Shown piece after piece: positions 23,825 through 34,404 of a DNA stretch of 64,000 nucleotides. The stretch spans positions 48,023,490 through 48,087,489 of the forward strand of contig NC_088866.1 of assembly GCF_032884065.1 (NCBI RefSeq), read 5' to 3'. Positions within the stretch are counted from its first letter, which is position 1. Each line of letters opens with the position of its first letter. This stretch comes from Artemia franciscana (taxonomy: Eukaryota > Arthropoda > Branchiopoda > Anostraca > Artemiidae). The translations under genes and the position numbers were made by a program. The notes under the pieces are model-generated. The model made no database searches. It saw only the letters and a program-made list of their open reading frames with translations, and was not told the origin of the DNA.

Positions 23825-24305
23825 AGTTAATTACCAAACAGTTCATAATAACCAACTGTAAGGAAGGAGCGACCCGGCTCAATAGTAACCTAAACTCTAA
23901 AAAATGGAATTTTGATAATAATAGATACATCAAAGGAATTCAAGTTCTATGCTGATTTTAAAATATGTAAGTTTAATTAATTTTATTCTTGCCCATCAAA
24001 AGTTACAAGTATGAGAAAATTTGCCTTACTTTCGAAAAAAAGGGGAAACATCCCTTAAAAGTCATAGAATATGAATGAAAATCACACCTTCAGATTCAGC
24101 GTATCAGAGAACTCCACTCCTCAACGCCTTGCTCTTTACGCTAAAGTTTGACTCTTTCTCACAACTATACTTTTTAAAAAATAAAAAACTTTAGCATAAA
24201 GAGCGAGGCATTGAGGAGAGAGCAGCCCCTTTCATACACGGCATAATTTCTGTTCGTTTTAATTTTTTATGTCACATCGTACTTTTAGTAAAAAAAAAAA
24301 ATTTT
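23825..24305 (+). repeat. RepA copy 4, internally deleted
   Basis: The 5' start (AACTGTAAGGAAGGAGCGAC at about 23850) and first part are present. The sequence then jumps from TCAGCGTATCAGAGAACTCC directly to the terminal arm CTTGCTCTTTACGCTAAAGT near 24131. The second arm follows at about 24185-24305. It ends about 220 bp before exon 3. Confidence 0.75.
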
Positions 24306-24528
24306 TTATTTAATTATATAGGCTACTGAATGAGTGTTATAGAGTGAAATAAATATTTTTATATTTGATTTTCAATAAATTCGTTAAACATTAAAATGAG
24401 TAAATCGTTGAACATACATAGACAATAAGGAAGGACAGCAGCATCAGAATAAAAAAATCGTCAACGGTATTACCGTTGATGATTTTTCAATTTATTACCG
24501 CTAAAATTTTTCAATTTATTTATTTCAG

Positions 24529-24667
24529 TTGAAGGAAGATATTGTATTACCGCTATTATACAGTTTGGTTGAAATGGAATATAGAGAAAGGGAATTGATC
24601 CACATAATCAAGAGGAAAGACGCAGAAATAGAAGATTATAAAGCGACCGGAGCTAAGGTTTCCAGAA
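24529..24667 (+). CDS. NHEJ1: NHEJ1/XLF exon 3 (residues 118-163)
   Basis: 139 nt, entering in phase 0 and leaving one base over. It encodes LKEDIVLPLLYSLVEMEYRE, then KRKDAEIEDYKATGAKVSR. This is the long dimerisation helix of XLF with its conserved KDxEIxDYxxxGA motif. The acceptor is TATTTCAG at 24521-24528. Of two possible donors (24658 and 24668), only AGAA|GTAATG at 24668 gives the phase that exon 4 needs. Confidence 0.92.
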
Positions 24668-24687
24668 GTAATGTTTTTATTCATTAT

Positions 24688-25020
24688 GAAAAAAAAAATT
24701 ACCAATGCAACAGCACAAACACATAAAAAAAAAGAAAAAAAAGAAGGGGAAAAGGAAGACTGTTTTCTTACATTAGTAATTAATATAGATCAGTACTTGA
24801 ATGAGGCATTAACCCTACTCATCCATACAATCCCCCTAGGTCAAACAGCATAGCCATACACAATCAACCATAAAGAATAATCCATAGACAGGCAGTCGTG
24901 TCGTAAGTAAGTAAAAGTCGTCATTTACCAAATTTAAAAAACAGTAAAAAAGACGCAACAAAATTCAGAGGCAACAACCCAACACAAGGGCTATATATAT
25001 CACTATATTCACCGGCTGCA
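24688..25020. repeat. RepB copy 1
   Basis: A dispersed repeat containing ACCAATGCAACAGCACAAAC, an A-rich tract and AACCCTACTCATCCATACAA. It is repeated in the same orientation at 63540-63870. It starts about 20 bp after the exon 3 donor. Confidence 0.85.
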
Positions 25021-25139
25021 TAGAAGAACAAGAGCTAAGAGTTCATATGGCACTTGTGACGAGGCAAGAAGAGTTCAGAGCCAAGAGCTCATATAGTATG
25101 AGCTCTAATAAAATTCTAAGAGCCAATAGATTGATTTAA

Positions 25140-25945
25140 AAGGAAAATCAGAGGCTAAATGCCGGTCGGGATTCAAAATAAGAGCTCTGAGTCACGATGT
25201 TCTTCTAAATATCAAAATTCATTAAGATCCGATCACCCACCCGTAAGTTATAAACACCTAATTTTTTCTAATTTTTCCTCTCCGTTTAGCCCCCCAGATG
25301 GTCGAATCTGGGAAAACGACTTTATCAAGTCAATTTGTGCAGCTCCCTGACACGCCTACCAATTTTCATCGTCATAGCACGTCCAGAAGCACCAAACTCG
25401 CCAAAGCACTGAACCTCTCCCCCAACTCCCCCAAAAAGAGCAAATCCAGTACGGTTACGGCAATCACGTATCTACGACATTTGCCTATTCTATCCACCAA
25501 CCTTCATCCTGATTAAATATTTCCGATTTCCCCTCCAACTCCCCCCAATGTCAACAGATCTGGTCGGGATTTGAAATAAGAGCTATGAGACATGAATTCT
25601 GTCTAAATATCAAATTTAATTAAGATCCGGTCACCCGTTCTTCAGTTAAAAATACCTCAATTTTTCTAATTCTTCCAAATTAACACTACCCAGCTCCTCC
25701 AAAGAGAACGGATCCGTTCCGATTATTTCAATCACGTAACTAGAATTTGTGCTTTTTCTTCCCATCAAGTTTCATCCCGATCTCTCCACTATAAGCGTTT
25801 TCCAACATTCCTGTTTCCCTCCTCCAACCCCCTATGTCCCCGGATCCGATTCGAGTCGAAAACGGAGCATCTGAGACATAAGATCCTTCTATATATCAAG
25901 TTTCATTAAGATCCCATCACCTTTTCGTAAGATACAAATACATAA
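25140..25945. repeat. RepC tandem-type repeat, left block
   Basis: Degenerate units carry a GGTCGGGATT start, a TTCATTAAGATCCGATCAC-like middle and C-rich spacers. The block is interrupted at about 25946 by the tandem PLE and continues at 30365-31085. Confidence 0.7.
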
Positions 25946-26108
25946 GCTAGACGAAAATAGCGACGAAGACCACACTGCCTTTCCATAACAAACAAATACA
26001 ACGTAGAGACAATAGGGAAAATTTCAAGACAGTGGAAATTATTTCTGTAGATATTTCGGCCCTATGTCCAAGGGCCGTCTTCAGCACAATACAAGAATAA
26101 GAGAGAAA
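25946..26108 (-). repeat. PLE-C1 terminal repeat
   Basis: Nearly identical to 28997-29164 over about 160 bp. It contains the hammerhead-like core at 26045-26089 and is followed by a TA tract at 26109-26273. Confidence 0.9.
26045..26089 (-). ncRNA. Hammerhead-like core in PLE-C1 terminal repeat
   Basis: On the minus strand: UUGUG, CUGAAGA, one unpaired C, GGCCC/GGGCC stem with a 9-nt loop, GAA, AUAU, C, UACAG. UUGUG can pair with UACAG (three Watson-Crick and two G-U pairs) as stem I. AUAU is self-complementary, like the very short helix III reported for PLE hammerheads that act as dimers. The extra C before stem II is non-standard. Read by eye; not folded by program. Confidence 0.45.
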
Positions 26109-26278
<170 letters not shown>

Positions 26279-26442
26279 ACTTACATCAAATTGTGAGGAT
26301 TAAAACTGAATAATTAAAAACACTTTTTAAAACTTTTTTTAAAAATAGCCCTAGCATCTTTACTTCAACGAAGTTCAACCAGGACTGGCGAAAATAATGA
26401 AATGAGAATATAAGCTCATTCAAACTGAAGAGAATAAAATGA

Positions 26443-27240
26443 TTAGATGCATTTTCTTAAAGCTAATCTTGCTTGTTTAGCAGCCTGTCTCAAAGGCCTT
26501 TTCGTAGTTGGTTCAGTACTATTATAAATCGGTTTAGTAAAATATTTTGTTAGATCATTTTTAATTAAATTTGAGTATAAAGAATTTAGTGAGTATTCCC
26601 CCAAGTCCCTGTTCAAAGAAATATTATTATTTATTTTGAAATTAATTTCGATTGATTCTCGAACTACCTGTTTTATTCCCAAATCATTACTAATGAGTGA
26701 AGAGTTTTCAAAAAGCATCATGTGGGACGGATTATTAAATATATGCCAACCTAAAGCAGAATCAATGGATTTGTTGGAACTATTTGAAATTAAGGCCTTG
26801 TCTATGTCATTTTTATGCTGTTGTAACCGTTTGTCTAGATTCTGATGAGTCCTGCCGACATAGTATTTTCCGCAATCACATGGTATTTGATAGACCCCTC
26901 TTTGGCGAGTAACTGGGGTCTTATCTTTACCCGAATTTAAGAAATTGATGATTTTAAAATTATTAGTAAAAACTACGTACAGATTATTTTTTGTGCAAAC
27001 ATTTTTTAATTTTGTTGTGATCTTTGGGATATACGGAAGATAGACAATATTTGAGGGCTTATCAGTAGCCTCACATTGTGAAGTATCTTCTTCGATTTTA
27101 CAAGAATGTCTTTTTATTCTACGGTTAACTATTTTATTGACAAAAGGAATGGGGTATCCATTACCAAAAAGAATATCTCTGATAAAGTTTATTTCTGCAT
27201 TTATATATTAATTGGAGCAAATATTCAGGGCACGATCAAT
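26443..27240 (-). pseudogene. GIY-YIG endonuclease half of PLE-C1, disabled
   Basis: Nearly identical to the intact C2 endonuclease at 29467-30282. The TCA Ser codon of C2 is a TAA stop at 27208-27210. The frame is also offset from the reverse transcriptase by one extra C in a seven-C run (seven G on the plus strand, about 27270-27277). The RT and endonuclease halves are thus separated by a homopolymer slip plus a nonsense codon. Confidence 0.85.
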
Positions 27241-27262
27241 GAGGGAAGTTACAACTGCTCTT

Positions 27263-29056
27263 TTAACTTGTGGGGGGGTGATTTGAATTAAAGTGAAGAT
27301 ATCTATTGTTTTGTGTTGGCTTTCGATATATAGTAAAATCCAGTTCATCAGAATTGCGAATAATTAATACATCTAAAAACGGAAGTTTATTTTCAATTTC
27401 AACTTCTAGGGTGAACTGCAAAGTTCGGTCATAAGTGTTAAGATGATCTAAGAAGCCCCGAAGCTCAGCTTCCCCATAATTCCAAAGTGAAATTACGTCA
27501 TCCATGTAACGACCCCAATAGACGTGTTTTAAAAAATAAGAACTCAATGCCCAATTCTCAAAATTCTCGACGTAAATATTTGCTAGTAGCCCGGATAAAG
27601 GTGCTCCTATGGGTAACCCATTTTTTTGCTGATAAAAAGAATCGCGAACTTGAAAATACATAGAAAACTTATTACAAATTTTAACAAGAGTCATTAAAAC
27701 TTCACAATCAATTCCTGTCGCTGAAGTCTCGATCAAGTGGTAATTTTCTTCTATTTTGTTTTTTAATAATTCCTCTGAAATAGTTACATCTATATTTGTA
27801 TAGATTGAAACACTGTCGAAACTACTGACTATTGTGTTTTCTGAAATACTTGTGTTGCTAAGTTTTTTAACCAAATCTGCCGAGTTACGAATATAGGGAT
27901 TTTGAGAATACAGTAAAGGTTTGCAAGCTGTACAAAGCCATTTTCCAATATTGGCAACGGGGGCTTTAGTACAAGCTACGATAGGTCTTAAGGGAATACC
28001 CTGTTTATGTATTTTTGGTAAACTGTAGAGTTTAGGACAGAAACTACCACGGGGAAAAAATTTATTGTATAGTTGTGGGGTGATTTTACCATTTTGTTTT
28101 AGCTTCTTTAATTCATTTATAATATTATTAGTGAACTGATCAGTAGGATCATGAGTTATTGTTTGATATGTAATTGTGTCATTTAAATGCGAAAGAATTT
28201 TGTTGTCATAGTCTGTCGTATTCATGACAACAAGTGAATTGCTTTTGTCTGCTTTAGTTATTATAATAGAAGGATCTTTTCGGAGATTAGATAGTATTTT
28301 TATGTCATGCAAATTTTCCGGTGTGGAAATAGTAGGAGGCTTAAACTTTTTTTGGCTTTTATAGAGGATATTTATAAGACCAGATCTAACTTCATCCGGG
28401 TTAGAGACAGAAGGATAGTGTTTATGCAAAGCGGACTCTAGAGAGGAAACTATATCTGCCACAGGAACCTGTTTCGGTAGAAAAGAAAATTTTGGACCTT
28501 TTTCTAGTGTTTCGATTTCCTGGGGTTCCAATGTTTTAGAAGAGAGGTTAACGATAGCAGGTCCAGGAGTGAATCTTGGAGAATAAATACGGTTTCTCAT
28601 CGAAGATTCATTTCGTAAGCCTTCCAATTTTTTATAGAGGCGTTCCTTGGACAAGCGAAAATCGTGGCTAAACAAATTCTTTTCTAATCTAACAACTTGA
28701 GCAAAATCAACGGTGGACAGGTTTTCCAGCAAAAAAGTTTCCAACGATTTTCTCTCTGAAGAAATAATATGTCGTTTCTGTTTTTTGTCCTTAATAATAT
28801 GGACTAGGGTTTTTAACTGTAGTGTATGGGCAAATTGCGCTTGTTTCCGGGTATTTAAATGTAATTTATATCTTAAAGACTTGGGAATAAGGTTTTCATT
28901 TCTACAGGATTCTAAAAAATTTTGTTGATTGATAATATTAGCATGTTTTTTACCTAGACTAATAAAATAAAAGATATCATAGGTCAACTGCTCCCCATAA
29001 GCTAGACGAAAATAGCGACGAAGACCACACTGCCTTTCCATAACAAACAAATACAA
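27263..29056 (-). CDS. Penelope-like reverse transcriptase (RT half of C1)
   Basis: A 597-aa open frame. It starts inside the terminal repeat; MERQCGLRRYF after the first Met gives an alternative start. Reverse transcriptase landmarks in order are KLYSLPKIHKQGIPLRPIV, SFDSVSIYTNI (motif A), NGLPIGAPLSGLLANIYVE (motif B), YWGRYMDDVISLW (motif C with catalytic DD), ENKLPFLDVLI and YRKPTQNNRYLHFNSNHP. These are diagnostic for PLE reverse transcriptases, which are related to telomerase RT. In intact PLEs the frame continues into a GIY-YIG endonuclease; here it ends early at the C-run slip near 27270. It lies antisense within NHEJ1 intron 3. Confidence 0.93.
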   Translation of the reverse strand: MYLFVMERQCGLRRYFRLAYGEQLTYDIFYFISLGKKHANIINQQNFLESCRNENLIPKSLRYKLHLNTRKQAQFAHTLQLKTLVHIIKDKKQKRHIISSERKSLETFLLENLSTVDFAQVVRLEKNLFSHDFRLSKERLYKKLEGLRNESSMRNRIYSPRFTPGPAIVNLSSKTLEPQEIETLEKGPKFSFLPKQVPVADIVSSLESALHKHYPSVSNPDEVRSGLINILYKSQKKFKPPTISTPENLHDIKILSNLRKDPSIIITKADKSNSLVVMNTTDYDNKILSHLNDTITYQTITHDPTDQFTNNIINELKKLKQNGKITPQLYNKFFPRGSFCPKLYSLPKIHKQGIPLRPIVACTKAPVANIGKWLCTACKPLLYSQNPYIRNSADLVKKLSNTSISENTIVSSFDSVSIYTNIDVTISEELLKNKIEENYHLIETSATGIDCEVLMTLVKICNKFSMYFQVRDSFYQQKNGLPIGAPLSGLLANIYVENFENWALSSYFLKHVYWGRYMDDVISLWNYGEAELRGFLDHLNTYDRTLQFTLEVEIENKLPFLDVLIIRNSDELDFTIYRKPTQNNRYLHFNSNHPPTS

Positions 29057-29161
29057 CGTAGAGACAATAGGGAAAATTTCAAGACAGTGGAAATTATTTC
29101 TGTAGATATTTCGGCCCTATGTCAAAGGGCCGTCTTCAGCACAATACAAGAATAAGAGAGA

Positions 29162-29164
<3 letters not shown>
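28997..29164 (-). repeat. PLE-C2 terminal repeat
   Basis: The second copy of the terminal repeat, directly upstream of the C1 reverse transcriptase and overlapping its N-terminal codons. It differs from the 25946 copy by very few bases (for example GTCAAAGGG for GTCCAAGGG in the stem II loop). Confidence 0.9.
29100..29144 (-). ncRNA. Hammerhead-like core in PLE-C2 terminal repeat
   Basis: Same CUGAAGA, GGCCC/GGGCC, GAA-AUAU-C layout as 26045-26089, with one loop base changed and the stems intact. Confidence 0.42.
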
Positions 29165-29239
<75 letters not shown>

Positions 29240-29242
29240 ATA

Positions 29243-29296
<54 letters not shown>
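29165..29296. repeat. (TA)n microsatellite in PLE-C2
   Basis: TA array with TATCTATATCTA interruptions, between the terminal repeat and AAAAGAACTTACATC of the element's 3' UTR. Confidence 0.97.
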
Positions 29297-29301
<5 letters not shown>

Positions 29302-29466
29302 ACTTACATCAAATTGTGAGGATTAAAACTGAATAATTAAAAACACTTTTTAAAACTTTTTTTTAAAAATAGCCCTAGCATCCTTACTTCAACGAAGTTC
29401 AACCAGGACTGGCGAAAAGAATGAAATGAGAATATAAGCTCATTCAAACTGAAGAGAATAAAATGA

Positions 29467-30282
29467 TTAGATGCAATTTCTTAAAGCTAATCTTGCTTGT
29501 TTAGCAGCTTGTCTCAAAGGCCTTTTCGTAGTTGGTTTAGTACTATTATAAATCGGTTTAGTAAAATATTTTGTTAGATCATTTTTAATTAAATTTGAGT
29601 ATAAAGAATTTAGTGAGTATTCCCCCAAGTCCCTGTTCAAAGAAATACTATTATTTATTTTGAGATTAATTTCGATTGATTCTCGAACTACCTGTTTTAT
29701 TCCCAAATCATTACTAATGAGTGAAGAGTTTTCAAAAAGTATCATGTGGGACGGATTATTAAATATATGCCAACCTAAAGCAGAATCAAAGGAGTTGTTG
29801 GAACTATTTGAAATTAAGGCCTTGTCTATGTCATTTTTATGCTGTTGTAACCGTTTGTCTAGATTCTGATGGGTCCTGCCGACATAGTATTTTCCGCAAT
29901 CACATGGTATTTGATAGACCCCTCTTTGGCGAGTAACTGGGGTCTTATCTTTACCCGAATTTAAGAAATTGATGATTTTAAAATTATTAGTAAAAACTAC
30001 GTACAAATTATTTTTTGTGCAAATATTTTTTAATTTTGTTGTGATCTTTGGGATATACGGAAGATAGACAATATTTGAGGGCTTATCAGTAGCCTCACAT
30101 TGTGAAGTATCTTCTTCGATTTTACAAGAATGTCTTTTTATTCTACGGTTAATTATTTTATTGACAAAAGGAATGGGGTATCCATTACCAAAAAGAATAT
30201 CTCTGATAAAGTTTATTTCTGCATTTATATATGAATTGGAGCAAATATTCAGGGCACGATCAATGAGGGAATTTACGATCAA
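29467..30282 (-). CDS. Penelope-like GIY-YIG endonuclease (C2, RT half missing)
   Basis: A 271-aa open frame with the C-terminal half of a PLE protein. It has a linker with SLIDRALNICSNSYINAE, then GVYQIPCDCGKYYVGRTHQN, where GVY and YVG are the GIY and YIG strands followed by the catalytic Arg. A conserved Glu lies in VVRESIEI. The tail ends RQAAKQARLALRNCI. In PLEs this domain cleaves target DNA to prime reverse transcription. The upstream RT half is absent (truncation near 30300), so the start Met is only the first in frame. The copy is intact where C1 has a stop. Confidence 0.88.
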   Translation of the reverse strand: MIVNSLIDRALNICSNSYINAEINFIRDILFGNGYPIPFVNKIINRRIKRHSCKIEEDTSQCEATDKPSNIVYLPYIPKITTKLKNICTKNNLYVVFTNNFKIINFLNSGKDKTPVTRQRGVYQIPCDCGKYYVGRTHQNLDKRLQQHKNDIDKALISNSSNNSFDSALGWHIFNNPSHMILFENSSLISNDLGIKQVVRESIEINLKINNSISLNRDLGEYSLNSLYSNLIKNDLTKYFTKPIYNSTKPTTKRPLRQAAKQARLALRNCI

Positions 30283-30364
30283 TGAGGGAAGTTACATTAT
30301 TCTTATTCTTCTTGTATTGTCTTCTTATTCTTGTATTGTGCTGAAGTACTTGACTTCAGATTAA

Positions 30365-31085
30365 CCCCCCCCCCAATAGATCGGATCCGTTCCAATTATA
30401 TCAATCACGTATCTAAGACTTTTGCTTATTTTTACCCGAACCCTTTCATCCCGAACCCTCCACTCTAAGCGTTTTCCATGATTTTAGGTTTCCCCAAACT
30501 CCCCCCAATGTCACCAGATCCGGTCGGGATTTAAAATAAGAGCTTTGAGACTAGATATCCTTCTAAATATCAAATTTCATTGAGATCCAATTGCCCGTTC
30601 GTAAGTCAAAAATACCTCATTTTTTTCAGAGTTAACCCCCCCCCCCCAACTACTCCAAAGAGAGCGGATCCGTTCCGGTTATGTAAATCATGTATCTAGG
30701 ACTTCTGCTTTCTTTCCCCACCAAGTTTCATCAAGTATCTTCCAAGATTTGAGTTTTCCCAACCCCTCCCCCCCCAATGTCACCAGATCCGGTCGGGATT
30801 CAGAGTAAGAGCTCTGAGACACGATATCATTCCAAACATCACATTTCATTAAGATCTGATCAACCGTTCGTAAGTTAAAATTACTTCATTTTTTCTATTT
30901 TTCCAACCGGCCCCCCACTCACCCCACCCCCAGATGGTCAAATCGGGAAAATGACTATTTCTAATTTAATCTGGTCCGGTCCCTGATATGCCTGCCGAAT
31001 TTCATCGTCCTAGCTTACCTGGAAGTGCCTAAAGTAGCAAAACCGGGACCGACAGACAGACCGACAGAATTTGCGATTGCTATAT
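30365..31085. repeat. RepC tandem-type repeat, right block
   Basis: Continues the 25140-25945 repeat: AGATCCGGTCGGGATT occurs near 30525 and 30785, with C-runs at 30365 and 30635. It ends in a run with GACCGACAGACAGACCGACA at about 31050. Confidence 0.7.
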
Positions 31086-32086
31086 GTCACTTGGTTAATA
31101 CAAAGTGGGAATGAGGAAAGCTATTTTTTGAAAATTTAGAAAAAAAAGAAAGAAATGTTTCAAAATACTCTATTTATTGTTAGTTCCAGTTTATGTCAAA
31201 TTAAATTCAAGTTAGAAAAACATTAGATTATTTACACATAAACATGACATACCAGCTCCCATTTCTAACAGAAAGTGTAGCTCGTAAGGGAAGATTTAAT
31301 TTGTATAAGAGATTAGGAAACTTCAAACAGGAAAGAGATTAGGAAAATCAAACAAAACAAATTATTGATTGGTCCTTTTGCCAACTGATGTTTGTTTTAT
31401 ATAATCCAAAAAAGCTGGCAACCATGATCCCAACCCACAAACTGCAGTGAATTTAGAACCAAGCTTGAACCATAGCTTAGATATACAATACAGTTATGAA
31501 GACTCCTCTTTTGCTTATGAGAAGCTTTTGATACAGAGCTCTGAACTTGGCGCCTCCTCCAAGCCCGCGCTCCGTCGCGAAGATCGTACTACAACACCAT
31601 AGGCTGAACGCAATTTTGTTCTGTATTAGTATCTAAGTTGTGAATTGCTCCGACTTTTAGATTCAGACAGCCAGTTTCCTGTCTCCAGCCGCTTGAATTG
31701 CTACCGCGCACTGTGTCCCGAAAATAAATCAAGTTTTCATAACTATATTGTTTTAATAAATCACTATATAACTAAATTACTATAAGCTGTGATTCAGAAC
31801 CAAGCTGTAACTATCATTACGAAGTGGAGAGACTCAACACTATGTTGATATTTGGCAGTTTAGTGTTTGATTTGTGGCTATTTATGTCGACTTGGACAGC
31901 AAGGCAAACACATTTTTTGGCAGTATTTTCAAATATAATACTACAATACGTTTTAATGCTCAATTAACAAAGCCAGCTTTTATTTATTTAATTAATTGAC
32001 TCTAATACTCATTACCGTTATTGAACACAAACAAACCATCATTAAAAAAAAAATCAGTCTAATTTTTTATTATAACTATAACTTAA
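31086..32086. other. NHEJ1 intron 3, no feature seen
   Basis: AT-rich sequence without a recognisable gene or repeat, up to the Helitron 3' terminus. Confidence 0.45.
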
Positions 32087-32274
32087 CTAGCTGTTGGGGT
32101 GGCGCTTCGCGCCACCCCGACACCTAGTTGGTGGGGGCGCTTCGCTCCACCCCCAAGCCCCCCCCCCCCCCGCGCGCGTAAGTCGTTACGCGCCATATTA
32201 GTTACGCGCCATTGTAGTTGTGTCCCTGTGTCCCACGTGTGAATATATATAGATATATGTATATTTTTAACTAT

Positions 32275-33114
32275 GTAAAACATGCGAATATACAGCATTC
32301 TTGGCTGTTCCATTGTCTGTGCATATAAATAGATTGTTAGGTTTACCGACTCTTGAACATGCAACATATAATTGTCCATGGGAAAAACAATCTGTATTCA
32401 GATCTATACCTCATTATTCTAATGATTGCCCTTGAGCTTTGTTGATGGTGATTGCTAATCGAACATTCCCTGTGCCCCCGTCGTCATTTATATATCCCCC
32501 TGTGCCTCCCGGCGTCCCTGTTGTAGTTGTTTCCCTGTGTCCCGGTCGTCATTTGTGTCCCGGTGTCCCAGTCTGTAATTTCTCTTTGAGTGTCGCGGTC
32601 GTCATTTTTATTCCCTGTGTCCCGGTGTCCCAGTCGTCATTTTTGTTCTGATGTCTCGGTCTGTAATTTCTCTTTGAGTGTCCTGGTCGTCATTTATATT
32701 CCCTGTGTCCCGGTCGTCATTTGTGTCCCGGTGCTTTGTTGATGGTGATTGCTAATCGAACATTCCTTGTGTCCCGGTCGTCGTTTATATTCCCTATGTC
32801 CCGGTCGTCATTTGTGTCCCGATGTCCCGGTCTGTAATTTCGTCAGTCGACAAACATGACGTCAGTCGACACACAAACATGACGTCACTCGACACACAGA
32901 CCCACAGACAAACTCTTGAACATGCAACATAATAATTGTCCATGGGAAAACAATCCGTATTCAGATCTATACCGCATTTTTCTAACGATTGCCCTTGAGC
33001 TTTGTTGATGGTGATTGCTAATCGAACATTCTCTGTGTCCCTGTCGTCATTTATATATCCCCCTGTGCCCCCGGCGTCCCCGTTGTAGTTGTGTCCCTGT
33101 GTCCTGGTCGTCAT
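32275..33114 (-). pseudogene. Helitron Pif1-type helicase C-terminus, duplicated and broken
   Basis: The minus strand encodes NVRLAITINKAQGQSLEKCG, then IDLNTDC and VACSRV, the last motifs of Pif1/Helitron superfamily-1 helicases. One copy lies at about 33035-32895 and a second at about 32470-32275, where it extends into KPNNLFI and NAVYSHVL-like residues. A third short piece lies at about 32767-32731. Each is followed by GTCCCGGTCGTCAT minisatellite, and frameshifts break the second copy. Confidence 0.8.
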
Positions 33115-33295
33115 TTGTGTCCCGGTATCCCAGTCTGTAATTTCCCTTTGAGTTTCCCGGTCGTCATTTATATTCCCTCTGTCCCGGTGTCCCGGTCGTC
33201 ATTTGTGTCCCGGTCTGTAATTTCTTTTTGAGTGCCTTGGTCGTCATTTATATTCCCTGTGTCCCGGTCTTCATTTGTGTCCCAGTGTCCCGGTT
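32470..33295. repeat. Minisatellite of GTGTCCCGGTCGTCATTT type
   Basis: Irregular repeats of TCCCTGTGTCCCGGTCGTCA and CCCGGTCTGTAATTTCTC, interrupted by the helicase pieces at 32731-32767 and 32895-33035. Confidence 0.88.
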
Positions 33296-33424
33296 CTAAC
33301 ATTGACACTTGGAAAAATCTTTACGTGCCAAGCATGCTAAAGCTCCAACAATTTATAATAAACCTTAAAATTTTGGGTATCTGTTTTAAGGTTTTCGAAT
33401 TACTTTAATCTATTGTCAAAATAT

Positions 33425-33740
33425 ATTGAAATATTTGTGCAATTCCCATTTTTTTTTTAGTTTTTTCTTTTTTTTTAGTTTTTTAACTTTTTTAGTTTTT
33501 TTTTCTTTTTAGTTTTTTAGCTTTTTTTAGTTTTATTTTCTTTTTAGTTTTTTACCTTTTTTATTTTTCGTATTTTTTTTTACGTTTTTTCTTTTTAGGT
33601 TTTTTCTTTTTTTAATTTTTTAGTTGTTTTTTTTTATTTTTAAGCTGTTTTTTTTAGTTTTTTCTTTTTAGTTTTTTTTTTACTTTTTTACCATTTTTCT
33701 TTTTTCATTTTTCTTTTTATTCTTTATTTTTCAGACGTAA
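33425..33740. repeat. T-rich low-complexity tract in the Helitron
   Basis: About 300 bp of T-runs broken by AG and C (TTTTTAGTTTTTTC units), A-rich on the element strand. Confidence 0.9.
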
Positions 33741-34404
33741 ATACATATCGCCGAACCTTGGTTTTTTTACTAAAATCTGGTAGGCATTGATGACCTTATC
33801 CAAGTCAAAATCCCAAACCCAATCATCATCGCTATCATTTTCAGTTTTGATACGTTTTGACTCTCGCTGTCCAGGTGCATATTTTCATCTAACTGCGCGG
33901 TTTTGCGTTCTTTAGCCGCAAGCCTTTTGGCATAAACCCTTTGAGCAGATTCCTTGGCTGTTTCTTCTGCCATTGTGGGATTTATACTAAAATTTCTCTT
34001 TGAATTAAATATTTGAGCAGCTTCCTCGGCTGTTTCTTCTGTCATTTTAAGATCTATACTAAAAATTCCTCTTATGCCAAGCTTACTAAAGCTCAAGAAT
34101 TTATAATAAACCTCAAATTTTAAGTATCTGTTTTAAGGTTTCCGAATTACTTTAATCTATTGTTAAAATATTTCGAAATATTTATGCAATTCCCAGTTTT
34201 TACATTTTAGTTTGTTTTCGTTTATATATATATAGAAGATATAATCTGGCGTAACGGACAGACAACTTATTTTTATATATATAGATTTATTAATCAACTC
34301 AATCAGCTTAATTTATATACAATAGTTTATTACAATCAATTATTATTGTCACAATCAACTTAATTTATGTATTATTTAAGAATTAACGACGCTTCTTGAC
34401 TACT

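Larger units (their letters stand above)
32087..34285 (-). mobile_element. Helitron, both termini visible, minus strand
   Basis: On the minus strand the element starts with TCTATATATATAAAAATAAG (5' end at 34285, preceded by A). It ends with a 10-bp hairpin (GGGGTGGCGC, loop GAA, GCGCCACCCC; 32096-32118) followed by AACAG and CTAG at 32090-32087, then T. A 5' TC, a 3' hairpin then CTRR, and insertion between A and T are the defining Helitron features. Inside are Pif1-helicase remnants, a minisatellite and a RAAKERK-type fragment (33770-34096). No Rep/HUH domain is visible, so the copy is non-autonomous or decayed. It lies in NHEJ1 intron 3. Confidence 0.88.

Noticed and set aside
24658-24659. 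AAG|GTTTCC as the exon 3 donor
   Set aside because: It would leave phase 0, which does not fit exon 4; the donor at 24668 gives the right phase and the SRKQLETKPFEE match.
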